This document shows positions 9,796 to 16,535 of a stretch of DNA of 64,000 nt, piece after piece (within the stretch, counting starts at the first letter, position 1; each line of letters opens with the position of its first letter). A program made the position numbers and the translations under genes. The stretch comes from Desulfovibrio mangrovi. GTDB taxonomy: Bacteria > Desulfobacterota > Desulfovibrionia > Desulfovibrionales > Desulfovibrionaceae. The stretch spans positions 3,348,001 to 3,412,000 of the forward strand of contig NZ_CP104208.1 of the NCBI RefSeq assembly GCF_026230175.1. Direction: 5' to 3'. Below the pieces are notes generated by a model. The model was not told where the DNA came from. It searched no databases and saw only the letters and a program-made list of their open reading frames with translations.

Positions 9796-11355
9796 TTAGC
9801 CTTGCACCGTGCCCGCCATGAGCAGGCCGATGCGTTCCACGCGTTCTGCGTCGCGCGTATCGATGATTTCCAGCAGCCTGCCCCGGAACATGACGCCGAT
9901 GCGGTCGGACAGGGACAGGGCCTCCTTCAGGTCGCCGGTAACGATGAGCACGCCGGAGTGCTCGCGTTGCGCCAGAATGGCGGCCCACACGTCTTCCGTG
10001 GCCTTGATGTCCAACCCCTGCGTGGGCTGTTCGGCAATGAACAGGCCGGGATTGCGGGCCATTTCTCGTGCCAGAAGCAGCTTTTGCAGGTTGCCGCCGG
10101 ACAGGGAGCCCGCCAGCGTGGCGGTGTCGTGCGTGACGATATTGAAGCGGCTGATGGCTTCGAGGGTTTCGTTCTCCATGCGGTCCGCATCCAGCCATGC
10201 GCCGTCACCTGCGGCTTCGCGGCGGGTCAGGAAGAAATTTTCGCGCAGCCCCATGCCCGCTATGCTGCCCACGTGGTGCCTGTCTTCCGGTACATAGGCG
10301 ATGCCTCCGGCATTCTGGCGATCGCGTGATGCGTGCCACTCCCGCGCGGAATATTCGTGCCCCATGAAGGAGACGAAACCGCCGGTGGCAGGTGCCGTAC
10401 CCGCAAGGGCTTCGGCAAGGGCTTCCTGCCCGTTGCCCGCCACGCCGACAATGGAAAGCACCTCGCCCTTGCGCACGGCAAAGCAGATGTCTTCAAAGGC
10501 GGTGCCGCTCAGGCCCTTGGCCTCGAACACGGCTTCGCCGATCGGCATCTCGGGCTTGTCCACGCGCAGCACCAGTTCACGGCCGACCATGAGGCGGGCC
10601 AGCTCCAGTTTGTTGTTGATCTTGCAGGGCTCGGTCTGGGCCACGATGCGACCCCGCCGGAGAATGGCGATGCGGTCTGCCGCGGTCAGCACTTCCTCCA
10701 GCTTGTGGGTGATGAACAGAATGCCGCGTCCGTCCGCCTTGAGCTTGCGGAAGACCTCGAACAGGCCTTCCACTTCGGGCTGGGCAAGCACGGCCGTGGG
10801 TTCGTCAAAGATGAGAATGCGGGCGTCCTGCACCAGCAACTTGAGTATTTCCACGCGCTGCCGTTCGCCCATGGAAAGGTCGCGGATGCGGGCCTTGGGA
10901 TCCACGTGCAGGCCGTAGCGTTCCGCCAGTTCGGAGATGCGTGTGGTGACCGAGGCGAGGGTGTGCCTTTTTTTGTCCTTGATGTGTGCCGCATCGGCTG
11001 CAAGCAGGATGTTTTCCGCCACGGTGAGCGGGCCGATGAGCATGAAGCGCTGATAGACCATGCCGATGCCGCGTTGCAGTGCCTGCGCGGGTGAGGTGAA
11101 GCGCACGGGCAGGCCGTCCATCCGCAGTTCGCCTTCGTCCGGCCGGTAGCGGCCCGCGATGACGGACATGAGCGTGGACTTGCCTGCGCCGTTTTCGCCG
11201 AGAACGGCCACCACTTGTCCCGCATGCACGGCCAGATCAACGCCACTGTTGGCGAGCACGGGGCCGAAGCGCTTGGCAATGCCCACGCATTCCAGCAGGG
11301 GCAGGGCACGTTCCGGCGTTTCTGTGCAGGGCGGCTTCACGTTCTCGGCGGTCAT
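9796..11355 (-). CDS. ABC transporter ATP-binding protein with two nucleotide-binding domains (NupO-like)
   Basis: Protein of 519 residues with two tandem ABC domains. The first has Walker A GENGAGKST (about 53-61), signature LSMGERQRVE and Walker B ILIFDEPTAVL. The second has a degenerate Walker A, VAGNGQEAL, with signature LSGGNLQKL and LFIAEQPTQGLD. This asymmetry is normal in the sugar/purine subclass (RbsA/YufO), where one site may be non-hydrolytic. It energises the two permeases downstream. Its ATG lies 1 bp after the stop of the phosphoribosyltransferase gene, so the two are coupled. Confidence 0.93.
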   Translation of the reverse strand: MTAENVKPPCTETPERALPLLECVGIAKRFGPVLANSGVDLAVHAGQVVAVLGENGAGKSTLMSVIAGRYRPDEGELRMDGLPVRFTSPAQALQRGIGMVYQRFMLIGPLTVAENILLAADAAHIKDKKRHTLASVTTRISELAERYGLHVDPKARIRDLSMGERQRVEILKLLVQDARILIFDEPTAVLAQPEVEGLFEVFRKLKADGRGILFITHKLEEVLTAADRIAILRRGRIVAQTEPCKINNKLELARLMVGRELVLRVDKPEMPIGEAVFEAKGLSGTAFEDICFAVRKGEVLSIVGVAGNGQEALAEALAGTAPATGGFVSFMGHEYSAREWHASRDRQNAGGIAYVPEDRHHVGSIAGMGLRENFFLTRREAAGDGAWLDADRMENETLEAISRFNIVTHDTATLAGSLSGGNLQKLLLAREMARNPGLFIAEQPTQGLDIKATEDVWAAILAQREHSGVLIVTGDLKEALSLSDRIGVMFRGRLLEIIDTRDAERVERIGLLMAGTVQG

Positions 11356-11356
11356 G

Positions 11357-12004
11357 CTATGCGGTCTCCAGAACAGGCTTGGGCAGCACGCCCACGGAGT
11401 ATACGGGGGCGGGCAGCAGGGGGGACTGTTCGCCCTCGACGGCAGCGCAGAAGATGGCGCTGATGACGGGAGGGGGCAGTTCCTTCAGGCGCATGACCTC
11501 TTCCAGCAGGTCGGCGAGGCTGAAAATCGTTCCCCCGGTGGACACCACGTCATCCAGCAGGATGAAACGTTTGCCGCGGGCCAGCAGGTTCATGTCGCGC
11601 TCGTACAGCGCAAGGAACTTGCCGCCGCTGGTGATGGAGGAGGCACCGATCTGCAGCACGGGGCGGCGTTCCGCTTCCATGTGCGGCTTCACGCGGTTGT
11701 AGGCCACGGCCATGGCTTCCAGTCCGAGCTCTTCGGCTACCACCTGCGCAAGTTGCAGGCCCTTTTCCACCACGGTGAGCAGCACCACGTCGGAGAGGTC
11801 GCCCACCACGTCGCGCACCTTTTTGGCCAACAGTACGCCGAGGTCGCGGTTCAGGCGCACCTGACCCACAAGGTTCAGCGAGGTGATCTTCAGCGTCTTG
11901 CCGTCCGCAGGCAGGCGCACCAGCGGCAGTTCCACCGCGTAGGGCAGGCCGGGTACTTCCCAGCGGAATTTTTCACCGGAATCGAGTCCCTGTAATACGT
12001 CCAT
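11357..12004 (-). CDS. Phosphoribosyltransferase, adenine PRTase-related
   Basis: Protein of 215 residues from the ATG at 12004, chosen because GGAG lies 8 nt upstream and the longer frame has no conserved sequence. The PRPP-binding loop FILLDDVVSTGGTI spans about 147-160. Type I phosphoribosyltransferases convert a free base plus PRPP to the nucleotide. Placement between a BMP binding protein and the rest of an importer with adenine deaminase makes a purine base the likely substrate. I cannot tell adenine from hypoxanthine or guanine specificity, nor exclude a regulatory role like PurR. Confidence 0.85.
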   Translation of the reverse strand: MDVLQGLDSGEKFRWEVPGLPYAVELPLVRLPADGKTLKITSLNLVGQVRLNRDLGVLLAKKVRDVVGDLSDVVLLTVVEKGLQLAQVVAEELGLEAMAVAYNRVKPHMEAERRPVLQIGASSITSGGKFLALYERDMNLLARGKRFILLDDVVSTGGTIFSLADLLEEVMRLKELPPPVISAIFCAAVEGEQSPLLPAPVYSVGVLPKPVLETA

Positions 12005-12204
12005 GTGTTGTCTCCGTGCTGTCTCCAGCGGGTTTGGCTTTGACCGGCCACCGGTGAGGAGGGCATGCCCCCTGCTTCCTGCTCGGGGGCGATATTGGAT
12101 AAAAAAAACTGTTACGCCGTGCATGCTGGCGGCAACGGGGGTGCCTTGCCGCCAATTAGCCCTGTATCGACTCGTCGGGCAGGGGAATGCTCCCCTGTCG
12201 TTTC

Positions 12205-12243
12205 AAAAAAACAAAACCTCCGGGCCGCTCGCGCGACCCGGAG
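12205..12243 (-). terminator. Terminator between the BMP binding protein and the rest of the operon
   Basis: On the minus strand CTCCGGG (12243-12237) pairs with CCCGGAG (12224-12218) around a GC-rich loop. GTTTTGTTTTTTTG follows. It lies about 30 bp after the binding-protein stop. Confidence 0.75.
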
Positions 12244-12273
12244 AGTATACACGATTACGCCGCGCGGTGAAAC

Positions 12274-13371
12274 CTATTGGGGAATGCTGCCGCTGACGCC
12301 TTCGATGAGGTACATCATGCCGAGCAGGTCGCCGTCGTTGGCCTGTGCGCCCGCAGGAATGGTTACCTTGCCGGACTGGTCGGTGATGGGACCTGCGAAG
12401 ATGTGGTCCTCGCCCTTCTGCAGCTTTTCCATTTCGGCCTTTACCTTGGCCTGCACGTCGGCGGGTACGGACTTGCCGAAGGGCGCAAGGCGGACGCCGT
12501 CCTTGTCAAAGCCACCCCAGTATGCCTGCGCCTTCCAGCTGCCGTCGATGACGGACTTGACGGTGGCTACGTAGTAGGGACCCCAGTTGACCATGGTGGA
12601 GGTCAGCACGCAGTCTGCACCGTAAGAGGCTGCATCGGTGCCGTAGCCCACGGCAGGCACGCCCTGTGCGCAGGCGGCGAGGGAGCTTTCGGGGGTGTCG
12701 GCCATCTGACGGATGAGGTCATGGCCGCGGCCGGTCAGGGTTTCGGCAAGGGTGGTTTCCTTGATGGGGTCTTCCCATGCCTTCATCCAGACAACGGTGT
12801 TCAGCTTCTTGGGGTCAAAGTCCACGCCAGCTTCGGTCAGGCCCTTCTTCAGGCCGATGGTGAAGGCGTTGATGCCGCGGATGGGTTCCGGAATGGGGTG
12901 GGTTGCCACGGTGCCCACGTTCTTGAAGCCCATGAGGCCGGCGGTGTAGCCTGCAAGGTATTCAGCCTGATACAGGCGCACGAAATAGTTGCTCATGTTG
13001 GCGGCCATCTTGTAGCCGGAGCAATGCTCGAACTTGATCTTGGGGAATTCGGCTGCCACGCGCTCCATGGCGTCCATGTGCGGGAAGGAGTTGCCGAAGA
13101 TGACGTCGTAACCCTGCTGGGCGTAGTTACGGATAACGCGCTCTGCGTCCTGCGGGCCCACGTTCTCGGTGATGGACAGTTCGATCTGGTCGCCGAGCTG
13201 TTCCTTCAGCATGTCGATGCCCTTGCTGTGGGCAGTGTTCCAGCCGCGGTCGTCAACCGTGCCGAGCAGGGCAAAGGCAACCTTGACCTTGGCGGCCTGA
13301 GCTAGGGAGGGAAGGGCGGCGCATGCAAGCAGGGCCGCAGCCATCAGAACGGTGAAAATACGCTTGCTCAT
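12274..13371 (-). CDS. BMP-family (basic membrane protein/PnrA-like) substrate-binding protein
   Basis: Protein of 365 residues with a clear signal peptide (residues 1-25, ending SLAQA). KVKVAFALLGTVDDRGWN follows, with the VDDRGWN signature of BMP-family solute-binding proteins. These periplasmic proteins bind purine nucleosides or bases and deliver them to YufO/P/Q-type importers. The start at 13371 has GAGGAG 7 nt upstream. The open frame extends 34 codons further without signal-peptide character. A terminator separates it from the rest of the operon, which would give more binding protein than channel. Confidence 0.92.
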   Translation of the reverse strand: MSKRIFTVLMAAALLACAALPSLAQAAKVKVAFALLGTVDDRGWNTAHSKGIDMLKEQLGDQIELSITENVGPQDAERVIRNYAQQGYDVIFGNSFPHMDAMERVAAEFPKIKFEHCSGYKMAANMSNYFVRLYQAEYLAGYTAGLMGFKNVGTVATHPIPEPIRGINAFTIGLKKGLTEAGVDFDPKKLNTVVWMKAWEDPIKETTLAETLTGRGHDLIRQMADTPESSLAACAQGVPAVGYGTDAASYGADCVLTSTMVNWGPYYVATVKSVIDGSWKAQAYWGGFDKDGVRLAPFGKSVPADVQAKVKAEMEKLQKGEDHIFAGPITDQSGKVTIPAGAQANDGDLLGMMYLIEGVSGSIPQ

Positions 13372-13691
13372 GGGTATGCTCCTCAAAATCTCTGTAAAAG
13401 AGTGGGTAGGACCGGCAGGTCGGACCAATTCGCCCTTCCGGCGGCAAGGTTCTTTTTTCATCGCGGAGGGCACTTGTCAAACATTCACTGCCCGGCACAG
13501 CATTCTTTCGCGCATCCGGCTGCGTACGGGAATTATTTATGGTGATGTCTTTACAGGTCAGGTATGCAGTCGTAGATGATAGTGACGACTTACGTGCATG
13601 ATATCTGTTTGCTGAGAAACGCCGCCTGTGCAAGCCGGATATGAAGGCGTTTTTCACCTGTGTGTCCAGTATGCGTGCAAGGAGATGCATC
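13372..13691. other. Divergent intergenic region
   Basis: About 320 bp between the leftward binding-protein gene and a rightward lipoprotein gene. A TTGACA on the minus strand (13480-13475) has no good -10 partner. I see no purine riboswitch signature. Promoters for both genes must lie here or be read through. Confidence 0.4.
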
Positions 13692-14336
13692 ATGAAAAAG
13701 ACTTACGTTTCCGGCAGATTGGGCTTGCTGCTCGCCATGAGCCTGCTTGCCTTTGCCGTTTTGTTTGCGGGTTGTGTGGCCCGTACGGCGAGCTGGAATG
13801 ACCAGACTCGTACCGTGAGATTGTTTACCCCTGTGGTGGTGGAGATTCCGGCCGGGTTTGAGTTTGCCGGTTCACTGCGTACCCGCGTGGTGGGCTGGGG
13901 CGACATCGTGACCAGGGTGCCTGTGGATACCATGGCGTCGGAAGTGTTTACCGCGCCGGCTAAGGTTATGCTGACGCAACGCCTTATCAAGACCGACCGG
14001 TTTTATCATTTCCGTTTTCTTGGCGGAGAGAAGGCCGATGCCTGGGGGTACACCTGGCGCACGGCAGACTATGTGCTGGATACCACTGCGCCAGACGCAG
14101 AGTTTGCCCAGTATATCGCCTTCCTGAACGCGGCTGGGGTGAAGCTGCCTGCCAAGGCGCGCGTGCACATGCTTGACCGCCTGTCGGGTGATTTTGTGTT
14201 GATGCGCGTTGTGACCATCTCCTACGGTGCTGCTGCGGGCGACATGACGGGCCTTGAGCCCCTGCCGCCTTTCAGCAAGCTGTATGATCAGGAAAAACAT
14301 GCTGAGCCTTTGAACGAACCTCGGATCATTATCTGA
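13692..14336 (+). CDS. Hypothetical lipoprotein
   Basis: Protein of 214 residues not matching a family I know. AAGGAG lies 7 nt before ATG 13692. The frame is open upstream, but the lipoprotein signal begins at this ATG: KKTYVSGR, a hydrophobic stretch, then lipobox LFAGC with the cysteine at about 27. The mature part has a strand-rich composition with few charged clusters. It is monocistronic and followed by a terminator. It stands next to the purine importer but points the other way, so no link is implied. Confidence 0.65.
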   Translation: MKKTYVSGRLGLLLAMSLLAFAVLFAGCVARTASWNDQTRTVRLFTPVVVEIPAGFEFAGSLRTRVVGWGDIVTRVPVDTMASEVFTAPAKVMLTQRLIKTDRFYHFRFLGGEKADAWGYTWRTADYVLDTTAPDAEFAQYIAFLNAAGVKLPAKARVHMLDRLSGDFVLMRVVTISYGAAAGDMTGLEPLPPFSKLYDQEKHAEPLNEPRIII

Positions 14337-14361
14337 CCCCGTTCCGTGTTCTAAGCGATAC

Positions 14362-14410
14362 TGGCCGGATGTATGGCGGATAGATACCGCCCTGCATCCG
14401 GTCTTTTTTA
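14362..14410 (+). terminator. Terminator after the lipoprotein gene
   Basis: An interrupted inverted repeat (GCCGGATG-tat-GGCGG with CCGCC-ct-GCATCCGG) is followed by TCTTTTTTA. Confidence 0.7.
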
Positions 14411-14516
14411 TGGCGTTTTGCTGTGCCGGACTGGAGTCTGCCTGCTGTTGCGAATGTGCTGGAGATTAGGGGGACAGGGTTTGCAGGCGTTAAGGGCAGG
14501 CGAAGTCTGCTGAAAC

Positions 14517-14549
14517 GAGAAAAGCCCTTGCGCGTTGCGCAAGGGCTTT
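14517..14549 (-). terminator. Terminator of the downstream tRNA-Phe copy
   Basis: A perfect 13-bp stem AAAGCCCTTGCGC (14521-14533) and its complement (14537-14549) with a 3-nt loop, read on the minus strand and followed by TTTTCTCG. It starts 8 nt past the tRNA 3' end. Confidence 0.8.
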
Positions 14550-14556
14550 GTTCTCA

Positions 14557-14632
14557 TGGTGCCTCGACACAGAGTTGAACTGCGGACACGGGGATTTTCA
14601 GTCCCCTGCTCTACCTACTGAGCTATCGAGGC
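14557..14632 (-). tRNA. tRNA-Phe (anticodon GAA), copy 2 in transcription order
   Basis: A 76-nt cloverleaf on the minus strand. The acceptor is GCCTCGA/TCGAGGC, the anticodon stem GGGGA/TCCCC with loop CTGAAAA, the T arm CGCAG-TTCAACT-CTGTG, discriminator A, CCA encoded. It is identical to the copy at 14717-14792. Confidence 0.95.
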
Positions 14633-14645
14633 AAGAAGGAAGCTC

Positions 14646-14674
14646 TATGTACAGGAAGCTCTTCAGCTTGGCAA
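14646..14674 (-). promoter_or_regulatory. Promoter of tRNA-Phe copy 2
   Basis: Minus strand TTGCCA (14674-14669), a 17-bp spacer, TACATA (14651-14646), then 13 bp to the tRNA. The same -35 and spacing occur at the other tRNA-Phe and at tRNA-Leu. Confidence 0.6.
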
Positions 14675-14716
14675 GGAGTTTTTCCTCGTTTTTGTGATGG
14701 CTTCCGGTTGTGCAAA

Positions 14717-14792
14717 TGGTGCCTCGACACAGAGTTGAACTGCGGACACGGGGATTTTCAGTCCCCTGCTCTACCTACTGAGCTATCGAGGC
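14717..14792 (-). tRNA. tRNA-Phe (anticodon GAA), copy 1 in transcription order
   Basis: Same 76-nt sequence as the copy at 14557-14632, with CCA encoded. The two copies are separated by 84 bp of unrelated sequence, so this is a tandem duplication of the mature tRNA only. Confidence 0.95.
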
Positions 14793-14806
14793 ACAACGAG
14801 AGAGAC

Positions 14807-14835
14807 TGTTTAGAGAATGTCTGGCGGATTGGCAA
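14807..14835 (-). promoter_or_regulatory. Promoter of tRNA-Phe copy 1
   Basis: Minus strand TTGCCA (14835-14830), a 17-bp spacer, TAAACA (14812-14807), 14 bp before the tRNA 5' end. Confidence 0.6.
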
Positions 14836-14954
14836 GTCTTTTTTTCGCGATCCAGCCGAAATGTCGAAAAAACCCTGTTCTGGAGGCCTGTTCAAGGGCT
14901 GTGAGGGGGGGCAGACATATGCCTGAGCTGCACCCTTGGAGCACTCCCCGGGGA

Positions 14955-15449
14955 TTACTCAGCGGAGTTAACGATGGATTCAATTATGCCAACGGGCAGC
15001 AGGGTGCGTTTGGAGGCTTCTTCCACAGTCATGCCTGCGTCAAGGAAGCGGCGCACTACCAGTGGCATGGGCTCGGCCAGTTCCACCACGTAGCCGTCGG
15101 GATCTTTCACGCGGAAACAGCGTTGGCCCCATGGTTGCTCGACCACGTCATGAACCAGAGGGACTTCGTTTTGACGGAATGTGGCCCATGTCTCGTCCAG
15201 ATCAGGCGTTTCAAAGTAGAGCTCGAATTGCTCAAGCGATTCGGCAGGCTGATACGCCAGCCGTTTGCTCTGTCCATGGAACATGGCGGAGGCGCTGCTT
15301 TCCTGCCAGATGGAAAACTTGCTTGTGTAGCTGACAAAGGCCTCGGCTACGCTGAATTCCACGTTCTGGCGCATCAGGTTTTCATAGAATGCCCGCGAGG
15401 CCGGAATGCTGCGGACGACAATGGCCGGTCCTTCGAAAGAAATGTGCAT
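14955..15449 (-). CDS. VOC-family (glyoxalase/bleomycin resistance-like) protein
   Basis: Protein of 164 residues. It has the paired beta-alpha-beta-beta-beta layout of the vicinal-oxygen-chelate fold: RAFYENLM near the N terminus, then ELYFETPDLDETW and the terminal signature PWGQRCFRVKDPDGYVVELAEP with the metal-binding glutamate. The start is ATG 15449, which has AAGGAG 8 nt upstream; the GTG three codons earlier touches the Shine-Dalgarno sequence. The AraC regulator gene lies just upstream in the same direction (38 bp gap), so the pair is probably co-transcribed. The substrate is unknown. Confidence 0.85.
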   Translation of the reverse strand: MHISFEGPAIVVRSIPASRAFYENLMRQNVEFSVAEAFVSYTSKFSIWQESSASAMFHGQSKRLAYQPAESLEQFELYFETPDLDETWATFRQNEVPLVHDVVEQPWGQRCFRVKDPDGYVVELAEPMPLVVRRFLDAGMTVEEASKRTLLPVGIIESIVNSAE

Positions 15450-15487
15450 GAAGGTCACTCCTTGTTTGGATGGTGTGGAGTGTCCTG

Positions 15488-16369
15488 TTATCGCAGGTCG
15501 GGCATGTCGTATTGAATAAATGCGACATCGTTGTGTTCATTCTGGAGTTCCGTGGGAGTGGCTCCGAACAGGGTGCGCATTTCGCGGATAAGATGGGCCT
15601 GATCGGCAAAGCCGGTCTCGGCGGCAAGGTGGCACCAACGGGGCGTATCCGGTGCGCTGCGCAGCATATGCAGGGCATGGTGCAGCCGCATGATGCGGCA
15701 GAATTGCTTGGGAGAAAGCCCCACGTGTCTGGCAAAGCAGCGTTCCAGATGGCGGGGGCTGACACCGAGCCGCATGGCTACGGACCCTACGCCGAGAGAG
15801 CCGTGTGACTGGGCAAAGGCGGCAACTGCCGCATGGGCCAGCGGCGGGGAGCTTTTCACGCCTGCAAGGCGGTGCAGCAGCGCCTGTTCCATGTGGCGGA
15901 TAACTGCCTGCATACCGTGGGGGGCTGCAAGCAGGGTGTCCTCCAGTCTCGCGGAAAGATCGGGCATGACGTCGCAGATATTCAGTCTGAGGCCCGTTGT
16001 CTCCTGAACGTGGATGTCGAGAAAGGCTCCGGTACCCGCAGGGCGGAAGCGTATGCCGAACACCGCGCCGGGAGCGGCAAAGCCTATGACGGCGCTCCGC
16101 TGCATGATGCCCGTAAGAAACACGCCCGGGGCGGACGGCTGCATGCCGACGGGGGCGAGAATGCCGTGCGGATCGAACACCGCATCCAGACAGCCGTCCG
16201 GCACCACGCGGACGCGGGTGGCATCCCGACTGTCGGCATCGGCCCGCATGGACCAGTAGCAGAGCACATAGGGCGCAAGCTGCCGACAGGGCGCATACTG
16301 CCGGTAGCGCTGATCAGGGCCTGCGCGGAGGGCGCGGCTGGCTGGGGTGGGGTCGGGCAAGGCAGGCAT
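15488..16369 (-). CDS. AraC-family transcriptional regulator
   Basis: Protein of 293 residues. The C-terminal third carries the double helix-turn-helix of AraC/XylS regulators: VGSVAMRLGVSPRHLERCF (about 198-216) and, after GLSPKQFCRIMRLHHAL, the second motif in CHLAAETGFADQAHLIREMRTLFG. The N-terminal half (PDGCLDAVFD, GIRFRPAG) resembles the sensor domain seen in many uncharacterised AraC members. GAGAGG precedes the ATG. It probably controls itself and the VOC protein gene downstream. The ligand is unknown. Confidence 0.9.
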   Translation of the reverse strand: MPALPDPTPASRALRAGPDQRYRQYAPCRQLAPYVLCYWSMRADADSRDATRVRVVPDGCLDAVFDPHGILAPVGMQPSAPGVFLTGIMQRSAVIGFAAPGAVFGIRFRPAGTGAFLDIHVQETTGLRLNICDVMPDLSARLEDTLLAAPHGMQAVIRHMEQALLHRLAGVKSSPPLAHAAVAAFAQSHGSLGVGSVAMRLGVSPRHLERCFARHVGLSPKQFCRIMRLHHALHMLRSAPDTPRWCHLAAETGFADQAHLIREMRTLFGATPTELQNEHNDVAFIQYDMPDLR

Positions 16370-16472
16370 GGACCTCTCGTTTTGAGCCGGAAGCCGGGGT
16401 GGCTTGTTGCGGCAGGAAGTTTCTGTTCAAGGCTGGCTCATATCAACGCAAGCAGCTGATTTCGGCAAGCAG

Positions 16473-16496
16473 AAAGGCCGCCCGAAGGCGGCCTTT
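16473..16496 (-). terminator. Terminator downstream of the Cache-PAS-HD gene
   Basis: A 10-bp stem AAAGGCCGCC (16473-16482) and GGCGGCCTTT (16487-16496) with a CGAA loop. It lies 40 bp beyond the stop of the leftward secretion operon and carries only a short T run on that strand. Confidence 0.65.
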
Positions 16497-16535
16497 GTGT
16501 ATTCCGGAGTGGTCCGGCGCAGGGCCGGTGTGCGG

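Noticed and set aside
13372-13691. Possible purine riboswitch upstream of the BMP binding-protein gene
   Set aside because: I looked for the conserved loop sequences of the guanine/adenine aptamer on the minus strand and did not find them.
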